A stretch of 32,032 nt of DNA, from assembly GCA_019417465.1 (NCBI GenBank), contig DXVF01000018.1, positions 1-32,032 on the forward strand, in the 5' to 3' direction. The position numbers and the translations under genes are program-made. The notes under the pieces are model-generated. The model had not been told where the DNA came from, did not search any database, and saw nothing but the letters and a program-made list of their open reading frames with translations. This document shows, piece after piece, positions 17,507-26,825 of this stretch. This DNA is from Clostridiales bacterium (lineage in GTDB: Bacteria; Bacillota; Clostridia; TANB77; CAG-508). The stretch's first letter is position 1, and the number at the start of each line of letters is the position of its first letter.

Positions 17507-17998
17507 ATGGATAGAATTGATAAAATAAATTATTATTTAGATATAGCAGAAACTATTTTAGAAAGAGGAACATGTCTTAGAAAAAATTATGGTTGTATTA
17601 TAGTAAATAATGATGAAATTATATCTACAGGATATTCAGGTGCTCCTAGAAATAGAAAGAACTGTTTAGATTTAGGATATTGTGTAAAAAAGAAGTTTTA
17701 TCCTGATGTAAGGCATGGTGGATATGATGCTTGTAGAAGTGTTCATGCAGAACAAAATGCTATGCTTAGTGCTGCTCGCAAAGACATGCTCGGCGGTTCA
17801 ATGTATCTAGTTGGAATTAGAAAAGATACAAACAGTTACGAAGAGGGTGCTAACCCTTGTCAGATGTGCAGGAAACTAATTATTAATTCTGGTATTGAAA
17901 AAGTATATGTTAGAATTGATAAGACAAATTATGAAGAAATCTTAGTTAATGATTGGATAGAGAATGATGATTTGTTAAATGGTAAGATAACTTATTGA
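17507..17998 (+). CDS. Deoxycytidylate (dCMP) deaminase family protein
   Basis: 163 residues. The zinc-dependent cytidine/deoxycytidylate deaminase fold is shown by SVHAEQNA near 83-90 (zinc His and catalytic Glu) and PCQMC near 121-125 (zinc Cys pair). GTCLRKNYGCIIVNNDEIISTG near 20-41 is the typical N-terminal strand, and GYSGAPRN is the substrate loop. Converts dCMP to dUMP for thymidylate synthesis; relatives named ComEB share the same signature. AAGGAG lies 8 bases before the ATG. The rluD-like gene follows after 109 bases on the same strand. Confidence 0.88.
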   Translation: MDRIDKINYYLDIAETILERGTCLRKNYGCIIVNNDEIISTGYSGAPRNRKNCLDLGYCVKKKFYPDVRHGGYDACRSVHAEQNAMLSAARKDMLGGSMYLVGIRKDTNSYEEGANPCQMCRKLIINSGIEKVYVRIDKTNYEEILVNDWIENDDLLNGKITY

Positions 17999-18107
17999 CA
18001 ATAGGTTCTAGAAGGCTTTCTAAGTTATATTTGCTTCCATGACATTTATTATAATATTTTCTATATATAATAATTAATATTTAATTTAAACCTATGGAGA
18101 AGAACAA

Positions 18108-19023
18108 ATGAATTTAAATTATATTATACGGAGAATCAGACTCTTTTTTTAATGTGAAAGAGGTTTTAAAAGTGAAATTTGAAATTTCAGATCGTTTACT
18201 TTTAAAATTAAAAAAGAATAACAAAATATTTTTAAATGATTCAATCTGTGGTGTTAACGAAAAAGTTAAAAAGCGGAGATAAAATTTCTTTTTTAATAGA
18301 CTTTGAAGAAGATAATAATAATATCGTTCCTACTAAAATGAATTTACAAATTATTTATGAAGATGATGCTTTTATTGTTATAAATAAGCCATGCAATCTT
18401 CCTGTTCATCCTTCTATGTTACATTATGAAAATAGTTTATCTAATGGAGTACGTTATTATTTTGATACTATAGGTTTAAAAAAGAAAATTAGACCAGTTA
18501 ATCGTTTAGATAAAGATACTTCTCGGAATTGTTATCTTTGCTAAAAATGAATATATTCAAGAATGTTTAGTAAAGCAAATGAAGTCACATACTTTTAAGA
18601 AAGAATATTTAGCTATTTGTGATGGAGTTTTCGAAGAATATAATAAGAAGCGGAATTATAAATGTTCCAATTGCAAGAAAAGAAAATAGTATTATAGAAA
18701 GATGTGTAAACTCAAATGGAGATACAGCAATTACACACTACAATGTACTAAAAAACAATTTTAATTACTCTTTAGTATATTGTTTACTTGAAACAGGAAG
18801 AACTCATCAAATTCGAGTTCATTTATCTTATATTGGTCACCCTATTTTAGGAGATACACTTTATGGTAAAGAATCTAATCTTATTAATCGACAAGCTTTG
18901 CACGCTTATAAAGTAAGTTTTATTCATCCAATTACAAAAAAGAATGTAACATATATGGCAGACTTACCTAATGATATAAATATTCTCTGCAAACAACTTA
19001 CTATCAAAAAAGATAGGTTTTAG
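18108..19023 (+). CDS. RluD/RluA-family pseudouridine synthase (four CGG +1 sites)
   Basis: 303 residues when CGG at 18129, 18274, 18524 and 18651 are each read as glycine with C skipped (codons 8, 56, 139, 181). The true start is the ATG at 18108, 8 bases after GGAG, followed at once by the first CGG. An S4-like N-terminal region (about 10-65) ends in VKKGDKISF across site 2. The catalytic domain starts at IIYEDDAFIVINKP; Asp134 lies in NRLDKDTSG, whose glycine is site 3. RTHQIRVHLSYIGHPILGDTLYG is intact near the C-terminus. The enzyme isomerises uridine in rRNA or tRNA; the target cannot be told. Simple ORF calling would report only two short fragments. Confidence 0.9.
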
Positions 19024-19039
19024 CCTATCTTTTTTGATA
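19002..19039. terminator. Bidirectional terminator between rluD-like gene and rnpB
   Basis: TATCAAAAAAGATAGG (19002-19017) pairs perfectly with CCTATCTTTTTTGATA (19024-19039). It overlaps the end of the pseudouridine synthase gene, and also follows the 3' end of rnpB on the minus strand. Confidence 0.85.
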
Positions 19040-19398
19040 AATATAAGTAAATCTGTAAGCCGGGTTCTGTCTTGAATAGTCATTTATCTAGTACATATAT
19101 TACTATATGTCTCAAGCCACCAATTTAAGAAGATGACGAGCAGTCTTAGCCTTCTAACTTAGGTGTTGCTCCAGATGGGGTTTACACTGACCCCGTATGT
19201 CACCATACAGGCGGTGAGCTCTTACCTCGCCTTTTCATCCTTACCTAAAGAATAAACTTTAGGCGGTTATTTTCTGTTGCACTTTCCTTAAGGTTTCCCT
19301 CACTGGACGTTATCCAGCATCATTGCTCTATGGAGCCCGGACTTTCCTCGTACGCTGCCTTTTAGACCTTGCTATACGCGACTATTTGGTTTACTCTA
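19037..19398 (-). ncRNA. rnpB: RNase P RNA
   Basis: The minus strand carries the conserved 5' core GAGGAAAGTCCGGGCTCCA (near 19331-19350), the CCAGTGAGGGAAACC region, and a 3' end with ACAGAACCCGGCTTACAGA (near 19048-19067), in the order expected for bacterial RNase P RNA and about 360 bases in all. The RNA is the catalytic part of the enzyme that trims tRNA 5' leaders. The exact ends are estimated. A promoter lies at 19405-19434 and a terminator at 19002-19039. Confidence 0.93.
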
Positions 19399-19404
19399 AT
19401 TTTT

Positions 19405-19434
19405 ATTTTAAAACAAGTTATGTATATTTGTCAA
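19405..19434 (-). promoter_or_regulatory. Promoter of rnpB
   Basis: On the minus strand TTGACA (19434-19429), 18-base spacer, TAAAAT (19410-19405), a few bases upstream of the estimated RNA start. Confidence 0.7.
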
Positions 19435-19453
19435 GTAGTAAAAATATTCTAAA

Positions 19454-20411
19454 TTATTTTAAAGGAACATATCCTCCTGCTTCAACAACTTTCTGACCTT
19501 CTTCAGTTTTAAGCCAATCTACTAACTTTCTTGTATTGCTATCTTGTGGTTCATCTTTTCTATAAATAGCATAAACTACTTTTGAAAGTGGATAGCTTCC
19601 ATTTGCTATAGTCTCATCAGATGGATATACACCATTTATAGATAAAAATTTTATACTATCCTTTACATATTGTTCTTTAGCATATAAATAAATTGAATAT
19701 CCTATAGAATATTTACTATTTTCATAAGATGCTACACTATCTATTAAACCGGGACATATTGGTAAGTTCTAAATTTGATGGAACTTCCATCATTTCTAAT
19801 CCTTTCATCACCATCTTTTCCATTAGATTTTGACTACCTGAGTTTTTCTCTCTTTGATAGGCAATTATTTCTGCATCTTCCCCACCAACTTCTGACCAAT
19901 TCCTAATTTTTCCTGTATAAATATTTTGAATTTGTTCGATTGTTAGATTATCTACTTTATTTTCTTTATTTTCAACAAAAACAAAACCATCTCTACCAAT
20001 ACCTATCATTTCAAATTCTACTCCAGCTTTTTTAGCTTGATTTAAAATATCATCAGATGGTTCAGATACAAATATTAGATCTACTTTTTTATTAATTAAA
20101 TTTTCATATGCTTTAGCTGTTGTATTATGTACTATAAAACTTTCAGCCTCATCATTTGTCATATTAAGTACAGATTTTGCAATTTCTACAGACATAGGTC
20201 TCATAGCAGTTGCACCATCTACTTTTGGATAATTTTCTTTATCTAGTTTAAATTCTTCTTTTTGCTCTTCATTATTTTCTGTTATAGAATTAGATGTATT
20301 GTTTGTATTTTCATCATTATTACTTGAATTTGTTATAATATATATTACTCCTAAAGCTATTAGTACTATTATTAATATTATTAAAACAATAACACTTCCC
20401 CTTTTTTTCAT
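19454..20411 (-). CDS. PstS-like phosphate-binding protein (one CGG +1 site)
   Basis: 318 residues when the CGG at 19751-19749 (codon 221) is read as glycine with C skipped. An N-terminal membrane segment (about 7-28) anchors a periplasmic-binding-protein domain with DGATAMRPMSVEIA near 64-77 (phosphate loop), KVDLIFVSEPSDD, and IYTGKIRNWSEVGGED near 164-179. After the shift come LIDSVASYENSKYSIGYSIY, the SYPLSKVVYAIYRKD strand and a final VEAGGYVPLK. Unshifted reading ends four codons after the CGG. No pstCAB genes are adjacent, so the protein may work as a ligand sensor with the upstream 641-residue protein. The two frames overlap by ATGA at 20408-20411. Confidence 0.85.
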
Positions 20412-22333
20412 TTATTTTTCCTCCCTATAATTAAATTTATTGTACAAATTATAATTAAGACCAATACTATTCCTATACAAATAAATATAATAGTATTTAA
20501 GTTTTCTTTTATTATTTCTACTAAAGATTTCTCTTGAACTGTTTCTTCTTGCTGATTAACTATATTAGAGCCTTCTTCTTTAACAGGTTCTTTTTCATCT
20601 TTTTCAATTTTTAGATTGCTTAGCTCTATTTCTATATCTTGTTTTATTTTTTCATTTTTAGACTTATTAGCTTGTAATAACTGTTTTGCTCTACTCGTTT
20701 GTAGTACATCATCTGTTGTAGCAAGACCTCTATCTATATAATCATAAAATCCATCCCAAAAATAATCTATAACTTTTTTTCCATCTCTTTCTTCTATACA
20801 GCCAACATATTGAATAACACAAGGTATTTCAGAATGTAATAAACCATAATCACTAGAATTATCTTTTAAAACTTCATCATAATATTCTTCTTCTGTATAT
20901 TCTCTATATGTAAAATTAGTATCACCTTTTACAAAGGCTTTTGCTATTGGTAAGTTGTCTTTTCCATTATAGCCCACATATCCATCATGAAAATATTCAT
21001 AAGGAGATTCTTCATATTTTCCATTATATAGCATTGTTCTAATATACATATCAGCATTAATCATATTTACATATTCTACTTTTTCTTCATCTGTTGCTTC
21101 TATATCTTTCCCTAAAAATATTAATTTTGCTCCAGTTTCTGGCCCCTTCGCAAGATTATATAGATTTGTAGTAAGAATTGTAAGCTCATCTTTTTTTGTA
21201 AGTTCTGTAACAATATTACATTCATTTGACAAATCTATATTTTTATCTACATATAAATCTTCATTATCCATTGTTTTTACATAGTCTATACATACTATTT
21301 TACCTAATAAAGGAAATTTTTCATTGCTACAATTTAGTAGAATTAAATCATTAAGTAGAGGTCTATCTTCTTCAACATTCTGGTTCGAAATAAGACTAGA
21401 AATATAACTAGTTTCATTGTCGCTAGTTAGTTTTTTTGCCAAATAATATGTAACTATAGCTTTAGAAGTTTCAGATATATTTTTACCATCGACATCATAT
21501 TCAATTTTCTCGCCTGTTAATCTTTCTATTATATAATCAAATTTGACATATCTCGAATTATCATAAGCAGGTTCACTAATATCAGTCGAATAGTTTATAC
21601 TAATACCATCTTTTTCCCATTTTGGAACTAAATCAAGAATTTTTTTATCGATATCTGTTAATGCTACTTCTCTTCCATATAATAAATTATCGTACGTTTC
21701 TTTTTCAACAATAACATCTTTCGTTAGAGAGTTAACTTTAAAATTATAATATTCAATAGAAATAGTATTTCCTTTAACTGTATAATGACCTGGATATACT
21801 TTCGTTACTAAAGGTATATCACTTTCTTGTAATACAATATCTACTTTAGCTTTCTTTATTATTTTGTCTCCTAAATTTAAATTTTCAAAATTATACTTTA
21901 ACACTTTTGCTTTTTTCAAATCATTTTCTGTTTGATATACAACTAATATTTTCTTTGCTTCATTTGGCTTTATTTTAATATTAAATCTATAATTTTCTTT
22001 ATCTGTTTCATATTTTACTTCTACGTCATTTACTAAAATTTTTAGAGTTTTTATTTGTGTTTCCACAATGTCGTTTTTTATTGGTATATCAATTGTTTCT
22101 TCTCTACTTTTATTTGATGTATTTCTTATTATAGTAGATATTCCAATAATAGAGTTGATTGTATCAATTTTAACTTCTGTACTAAGTATCTCTATCTGAT
22201 CAGAATTACTAATATTAATGCTATTTCCATTATAGTACGTTATAGAACTAGCGCTAGATAATATTGTAAAAGAGCTAATAATAATTAATATCATCAAAAA
22301 TAAAATTATTGTTTTTAAAATATTTTTTTTCAT
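20408..22333 (-). CDS. Surface-exposed membrane protein, unknown function
   Basis: 641 residues, not recognised. A signal segment (about 7-28) precedes a large extracytoplasmic part and a C-terminal membrane segment (about 613-636) followed by RKNK, so it is anchored at its end. The N-terminal half (30-220) has beta-sandwich character (STIIRNTSNKSREETIDIPI) that may be adhesin-like. The part after 260 contains KAIVTYYLAKKLTSDNET and many acidic residues. GGGGG lies 5-9 bases before the ATG. The TGA overlaps the PstS-like ATG, suggesting translational coupling and a shared function. A consensus promoter stands upstream. No in-frame CGG. Confidence 0.65.
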   Translation of the reverse strand: MKKNILKTIILFLMILIIISSFTILSSASSITYYNGNSINISNSDQIEILSTEVKIDTINSIIGISTIIRNTSNKSREETIDIPIKNDIVETQIKTLKILVNDVEVKYETDKENYRFNIKIKPNEAKKILVVYQTENDLKKAKVLKYNFENLNLGDKIIKKAKVDIVLQESDIPLVTKVYPGHYTVKGNTISIEYYNFKVNSLTKDVIVEKETYDNLLYGREVALTDIDKKILDLVPKWEKDGISINYSTDISEPAYDNSRYVKFDYIIERLTGEKIEYDVDGKNISETSKAIVTYYLAKKLTSDNETSYISSLISNQNVEEDRPLLNDLILLNCSNEKFPLLGKIVCIDYVKTMDNEDLYVDKNIDLSNECNIVTELTKKDELTILTTNLYNLAKGPETGAKLIFLGKDIEATDEEKVEYVNMINADMYIRTMLYNGKYEESPYEYFHDGYVGYNGKDNLPIAKAFVKGDTNFTYREYTEEEYYDEVLKDNSSDYGLLHSEIPCVIQYVGCIEERDGKKVIDYFWDGFYDYIDRGLATTDDVLQTSRAKQLLQANKSKNEKIKQDIEIELSNLKIEKDEKEPVKEEGSNIVNQQEETVQEKSLVEIIKENLNTIIFICIGIVLVLIIICTINLIIGRKNK

Positions 22334-22354
22334 TTGTTTCCCCCTTTCGTCAAA

Positions 22355-22383
22355 ATTATAATAATAAACTAATTAGTTGTCAA
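22355..22383 (-). promoter_or_regulatory. Promoter of the surface protein / PstS-like operon
   Basis: On the minus strand TTGACA (22383-22378), 17-base spacer, TATAAT (22360-22355), just upstream of the GGGGG ribosome binding site. Confidence 0.8.
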
Positions 22384-22575
22384 TTTTATTGCTTATTTTA
22401 ATATTTCAATATTCTACCCATTAAGTGATGAAAGATATATCCATTTAGAGAACTAACCTAAATTCCCATCTCTATATAGATGTTTAAATGATTATTTTTT
22501 GGACATTGGCACTATTATTAACATAACTTCAAAATAATTTTCATACGTGTCAACCTATTATGTTTTTCTTTTGCA

Positions 22576-22725
22576 GAACAATAGCGGGCTTTTTTGAACA
22601 TTTTCTCTGTTTAATTGTTTGTGTGCCAATTTTTGATAAAAATTGTGTACAATTATTTTTATATAATAGGAAAGACATGTTAGTTAAATTTTTCTCTATA
22701 ATAGAACTTTCCTATTATATAAAAA
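22576..22725 (+). repeat. Two-hairpin repeat, copy C (internal deletion)
   Basis: About 150 bases. The right two thirds match copies A and B, including the 15-base perfect stem. Compared with copy A, about 23 bases carrying the right GC arm of hairpin 1 are missing; the gap lies between two GTTTA direct repeats present in copy A. The copy ends at the T-tract of the terminator for the lipoprotein gene. Confidence 0.85.
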
Positions 22726-22756
22726 ATTGCCAAAATCCCTACTTTCTTTGGTAATT
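22721..22756 (-). terminator. Terminator of the lipoprotein gene
   Basis: AATTGCCAAA (22725-22734) and TTTGGTAATT (22747-22756) form a stem. On the minus strand it is followed by TTTTTTATAT, which is also the edge of repeat copy C. Confidence 0.7.
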
Positions 22757-22771
22757 TTGACAATTTTAATT

Positions 22772-23722
22772 TTACAACATATTTAATTCCTGTATCGCAT
22801 TTTTATATTTTAACAAAAATACTTCTTTATCCTTTACATCAGTACTATTTTGTGCCTCCTTAAGTAATAAATATGCACGATTAACATTTAGTTTTTTATT
22901 TTTATCAATATTAACATTATTTATAACAGTACTAAATTCTTGATTTGCTTTTGACATTTCTGCACTCATATCTTCCCACTTATCAGAATTTACCATACAA
23001 AAAGCACTTAACAAATGTGCTTTTGTATTTAAAACACTTTTTTTAATGTTGTCCTCAGAATATGAATTTAAATATTTTGGTAACAAATTATATAACTTTG
23101 ATAAATTGTCTAATGCTCCTTGTTTATTTTCCTCTTTTGCCTGCATTGCTAAGTTATCTAAAAGCACATTAAACTCTAAAATATCATCACTATTAATACC
23201 TGCTGTATGCATATCGATTGCTATAGTAGTCCATATAGAATACAAATTTTCTATCTCACTTTTTATTAAATCCCATTGAATATCAGAATTAGAATCTAAT
23301 GATAATATATTTTCTTCTGTAAGCTTATATATTTTATTTTCCTGTTTACTATTAGTAGAATCTGCCTCTCCACCAGACTCTGAACCAGAACTCGAATTTG
23401 ACTCTTCCCCTGATTTAGAGGCAGAACTTGATTCACCTTCTGAAGATGATTCACTGTCTTGACCTGAACCTGATGAACTTTCTTTGCTTTTATTCTTCTC
23501 CTCTTTTACATCTTCAGAAGTTACTTTATAATTAGTAAAAGATATATTATTTAGCATATTCATTATAGATACAAATTTTGTATCTAAATATTGTAATTCT
23601 TGGTCTATTTTTTCTTTTGATAGTTCTTCTTCACTTTTCTTTTCACTACATCCTGTTAAAGTAAAAACTATAAAAATCATTAGTATAACAACTATTATTC
23701 TTTTGAAAAATTTTTCTTCCAT
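22772..23722 (-). CDS. Lipoprotein with Ser/Glu-rich linker, unknown function
   Basis: 316 residues from the ATG at 23722. The signal peptide ends in a clear lipobox (FTLTGC), so the protein is probably lipid-anchored on the outer face of the membrane. Two helical regions, about 30-65 and 150-310, flank a low-complexity linker (about 78-125) made almost entirely of Ser, Glu, Gly and Lys. The C-terminal part is helical with repeated short Asn-Leu-rich segments (TAGINSDDILEFNVLLDNLA). No enzyme motif is seen. The start is uncertain: GAGGTG lies 18 bases upstream of this ATG, and a GTG at 23743 in the same frame overlaps it. Confidence 0.6.
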   Translation of the reverse strand: MEEKFFKRIIVVILMIFIVFTLTGCSEKKSEEELSKEKIDQELQYLDTKFVSIMNMLNNISFTNYKVTSEDVKEEKNKSKESSSGSGQDSESSSEGESSSASKSGEESNSSSGSESGGEADSTNSKQENKIYKLTEENILSLDSNSDIQWDLIKSEIENLYSIWTTIAIDMHTAGINSDDILEFNVLLDNLAMQAKEENKQGALDNLSKLYNLLPKYLNSYSEDNIKKSVLNTKAHLLSAFCMVNSDKWEDMSAEMSKANQEFSTVINNVNIDKNKKLNVNRAYLLLKEAQNSTDVKDKEVFLLKYKNAIQELNML

Positions 23723-23840
23723 TATCGATTTTATTATTATCACCTCACAAGAATATTATTCCAAAAAAATTACCTTTTATTCTCTGTATAGATATAAAAA
23801 TAAAATATAATAATATTATTAAAAAAGGAGATATTTTAAT

Positions 23841-24122
23841 ATGAATTCTATAGTGAGATTATATAGTGAAAACAAAGGAGAAATCACAAGATTTTTAAAT
23901 GAATTTTTTGGTAAAAACTTCGAACTAGAAAATGATTTAGAATGGCAAAAAGCATTTGATAATCCTATTGAAATTGTTGATATTATAGGTGCCTTTATTG
24001 AAAATAATGATATATATAAAATTAATATGTGGATTAGTATTGATAAGGATTGCTTTATTAATGTTACTGATGACAATGCAGATGAACTAATTCGTTACTT
24101 ATACGAAAGATTCCCATATTAA
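23841..24122 (+). CDS. Small acidic cytosolic protein, unknown function
   Basis: 93 residues, not recognised. Rich in Glu, Asp, Asn and Ile, with LNEFFGKNFELENDLEWQKA near 19-38 and a C-terminal DELIRYLYERFPY. No signal peptide or Cys. AAAGGAG precedes the ATG by 10 bases, and a strong hairpin follows, so it looks like a real single-gene unit. It is divergent from the lipoprotein gene. Confidence 0.6.
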   Translation: MNSIVRLYSENKGEITRFLNEFFGKNFELENDLEWQKAFDNPIEIVDIIGAFIENNDIYKINMWISIDKDCFINVTDDNADELIRYLYERFPY

Positions 24123-24134
24123 AAAGTTCTTTTT

Positions 24135-24191
24135 ATCATTAATAACTGGGTATTTTAACAATTATTATTAAAATCCCCAGTCATTAATGAT
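24135..24191. terminator. Bidirectional terminator between the small acidic protein and dtd
   Basis: ATCATTAAT-ACTGGG-ATTTTAA and TTAAAAT-CCCAGT-ATTAATGAT form a long near-perfect hairpin between two convergent genes. Confidence 0.75.
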
Positions 24192-24192
24192 A

Positions 24193-24631
24193 TTAATTTT
24201 CCAATATTATTGTTACTGGACCATCATTTATTAATTCAATTTTCATATCTGCTCCAAATTCTCCAGTTTGTACTACTATATCTTGTTTTTTACACTCTCC
24301 GTATAAAATACTCGTATAAAGGTTTTGCTAAATCTGGTTTTGCAGCATTTATAAAGGATGGTCTATTTCCATTTTTACAATCTGCATACAATGTAAACTG
24401 TGATACTAAAAGTAATTCTCCTTTTATATCTTTAATTGATAAATTCATTTTCCCGTCATTATCTGAAAAAACTCTGAGATTAATTAGTTTTTTCACTAGA
24501 TAATCTGCATTTTCTTTAGTATCATTATTTGAAATTCCAATTAGCACTAAGAAACCTTCATTTATACTTCCAATAACTTTGTCTTCTACTGTTACTTTTG
24601 ATTTTTTTACTCTTTGTACTACTAATTTCAT
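24193..24631 (-). CDS. dtd: D-aminoacyl-tRNA deacylase (one CGG +1 site)
   Basis: 145 residues when the CGG at 24301-24299 (codon 111) is read as glycine with C skipped, the usual length. Removes D-amino acids wrongly attached to tRNA. MKLVVQRVKKSKVTVEDKV (1-19) and LLVSQFTLYADCKNGNRPSF (about 75-94; the SQFTL motif carries the substrate loop) are typical. After the shift, GEFGADMKIELINDGPVTII supplies the Gly-cis-Pro loop region (NDGPVT). Unshifted reading stops two codons after the CGG and loses this loop, which is needed for activity. Last gene of the der-plsY-gpsA-zinc ribbon-dtd run, 24 bases after the zinc-ribbon gene. Confidence 0.92.
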
Positions 24632-24655
24632 TTAATTACTCCTATTATTTACTTA

Positions 24656-25115
24656 TTAATTTTGTATATTCTCTATTTCATTATTTTCTGTATCATTTTC
24701 TTTACTTACATTATCTTCTAATTGTGTTTCTCCGAATAGATTTATTTTCTTCACCTTGTTCTGCTCCACAACTAGGACAAAATTTAAAATCTAATTCCAT
24801 TTCATAACTACATTTTTTACATTGTTTTAAATCTTTAAGTCTTAAAAGTTCTTTCCTTGTAAGTTCAATTTCATCAGCATATGCATCAATTTCTTTTGCA
24901 ATCTCTTCTATCCTTGAAACAATATCTATTTTTTCTTCTCTAACATGATTTTCATATACTTCTTTTCCAATTTCATTATATAAATCATCTATTTTTTGTT
25001 TATCTTCATTCATTAGAGATTTTAGCTTTGCGATTTTAGCAATTTTGCTTGTTTTTTCTGTTGTATATTTGTATGTTTGACTTGAAATTTGAGTTAATTT
25101 ATCCAAAAAATTCAT
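24656..25115 (-). CDS. Coiled-coil zinc-ribbon protein (one CGG +1 site)
   Basis: 152 residues when the CGG at 24734-24732 (codon 128) is read as glycine with C skipped. The N-terminal part (about 1-95) is a predicted coiled coil (LYNEIGKEVYENHVREEKID). A zinc ribbon CKKC-x9-CPSCG follows near 99-116. The tail after the shift is acidic and low in complexity (GETQLEDN, SKENDTENNE), ending at a TAA 24 bases before dtd. Unshifted reading ends nine codons after the CGG. The function is unknown. The tail has no homology check of its own, so this site rests on the operon spacing and its match to the pattern elsewhere. Confidence 0.75.
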
Positions 25116-25171
25116 TATAGGATTCCTCCTTTTTGTTCTATTATGTATTATTATAAATGTTTTTTATTTTT

Positions 25172-26155
25172 TTATTCACACTTTTTATCACGTGTCATTA
25201 ACATTTCTACCGCTTCTGCTGGCTTTAAATTGTTATATAATACATCATATACTGCTTTAACTATAGGCATTTCTATATTATATTTTTTAGAAAGCTCATA
25301 TGCAACTTCTATATTATCTATACTTTCTATTGTCATACCAATTTCTTTTTTTGCTTCTTCTACAGATAACCCTTTTCCTATTAGTTTTCCTGCTCTTCTA
25401 TTTCTACTATGGTCACTTAAACATGTAACAATCAAATCTCCTAAACCTGATAGTCCATAAAAAGTATTTTCGTCTGCTCCCATTGCTAATCCTAATCTTT
25501 TTATTTCAACTAATCCTCTTGTTACTAATGCAGCAAAAGTATTATCTCCAAGTCCAATCTCAGCTGCTATTCCTGCACAAAAAGCTATTATATTTTTTGC
25601 TCCAGCTCCTACTTCCACACCTATAATATCATCTGATGTATAAATTCTCATACAATTGTTCATAAACAAATCTTGTACTTCTTTTTGCAAATTTTTATCT
25701 TTTGATGCAATAACTATAGCAGTTGGAATTCCTTTTGCCACTTCTTCTGCATGACTTGGCCCTGAAAATATTCCTGTTTTTATATTTGGAATTTCTTCAT
25801 CCATTACTTTGCTTAAAGTATTTAGAGTTCTAGCTTCAAACCCTTTTGAACACATTATGACTGGTTGATTTTTAATATAACATTTATATTGTTTAATAAT
25901 GTTTCTTACAAATTTAGATGGTGTTATATGTAGAATAATATCTGTATCTTTTACAGTTTCTTCAATATTTGTTAAACACTCTATTCCATCTGGCAAATTA
26001 ACTCCTGGTAAAAATTTGCATTTTTTTTCTAAATTAATTATATCAGCTTCTTCCTTATCAAAAGACCATACTTTTATTTTATTTCCCATTTTGGCTAAGT
26101 GAATTGCTAAAGCTATTCCCCAACTACCGCTACCTATAATTGATATATTTTTCAT
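25172..26155 (-). CDS. gpsA: Glycerol-3-phosphate dehydrogenase [NAD(P)+]
   Basis: 327 residues. Reduces dihydroxyacetone phosphate to sn-glycerol 3-phosphate for phospholipid synthesis in the cytosol. The Rossmann motif IIGSGSWGIALA (6-17), ITPSKFVRNII near 77-87, the catalytic Lys region GVEVGAGAKNIIAF near 182-195, and GLSGLGDLIVTCLS near 234-247 are typical. GGAGG precedes the ATG. It lies 28 bases downstream of plsY, which uses its product. All in-frame glycines after C-ending codons are read normally, and no in-frame CGG is present. Confidence 0.97.
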   Translation of the reverse strand: MKNISIIGSGSWGIALAIHLAKMGNKIKVWSFDKEEADIINLEKKCKFLPGVNLPDGIECLTNIEETVKDTDIILHITPSKFVRNIIKQYKCYIKNQPVIMCSKGFEARTLNTLSKVMDEEIPNIKTGIFSGPSHAEEVAKGIPTAIVIASKDKNLQKEVQDLFMNNCMRIYTSDDIIGVEVGAGAKNIIAFCAGIAAEIGLGDNTFAALVTRGLVEIKRLGLAMGADENTFYGLSGLGDLIVTCLSDHSRNRRAGKLIGKGLSVEEAKKEIGMTIESIDNIEVAYELSKKYNIEMPIVKAVYDVLYNNLKPAEAVEMLMTRDKKCE

Positions 26156-26183
26156 AAAAGATTTCCTCCATATTATCTTATGT

Positions 26184-26807
26184 TTATTTTTTAAAACTTA
26201 ATTTATTCTCATTTCCTTCTAAAATTCTTTTTAAATTTGTTCTATGATTGAATACAACAAGTAATCCTAAAGCTATACCAAATATAATATAATTTCCAGA
26301 TGCTAAATAATTTTCATGAATAAATATAGTTAATATTGGAAATAGTATAGCTGCCATAATAGATCCTAAAGAAACCATTTTAGTTAATAACATTAAACAA
26401 AGAGCAAAAACCAAACAAATTAAACCAATTTGCCAATTTGTTAATAATATTACTCCTAAAGCTGTTGCAACACCTTTTCCCCCTCTAAATTCAAAAAATA
26501 TTGGAAAAGTATGTCCAAATACTGCAAAAAATCCTGCAAGCTGTACTAAGATAGACTTATCTGCTTCTTTTACAAAATATCCGATTACTAATGCAATCAA
26601 AATTGAAACTACACCTTTTAATATATCACAAATTAATGTTATAATTGCTGCCTTTTTTCCTACTACTCTTAACATATTAGTAGTTCCTGCATTTCCACTT
26701 CCCTTTTCTCTTACATCAAATCCTACAAATTTTCTACTAAAAATTACTGAAAAATTAATACTTCCTATTGCATATGCAATAATTGCTATAGCTATATAAG
26801 CTGCCAT
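26184..26807 (-). CDS. plsY: Acyl-phosphate:glycerol-3-phosphate acyltransferase
   Basis: 207 residues, polytopic membrane protein with about five hydrophobic segments. It transfers the acyl group from acyl phosphate to glycerol 3-phosphate to make lysophosphatidic acid. Motifs: GSINFSVIFSRKF near 15-27, GSGNAGTTNMLRVVG near 36-50, GHTFPIFFEFRGGKGVATAL near 97-116, and FNHRTNLKRILEGNENK near the end. It lies 18 bases after der and 28 before gpsA, so transcription is probably shared. Confidence 0.97.
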   Translation of the reverse strand: MAAYIAIAIIAYAIGSINFSVIFSRKFVGFDVREKGSGNAGTTNMLRVVGKKAAIITLICDILKGVVSILIALVIGYFVKEADKSILVQLAGFFAVFGHTFPIFFEFRGGKGVATALGVILLTNWQIGLICLVFALCLMLLTKMVSLGSIMAAILFPILTIFIHENYLASGNYIIFGIALGLLVVFNHRTNLKRILEGNENKLSFKK

Positions 26808-26825
26808 AATACATACTTCCTTTCT

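Noticed and set aside
5055..22725. CRISPR array or integron cassette array
   Set aside because: Only three copies, far apart, no spacers or cas genes, and no integron integrase domain; the tyrosine recombinase looks XerC/D-like.
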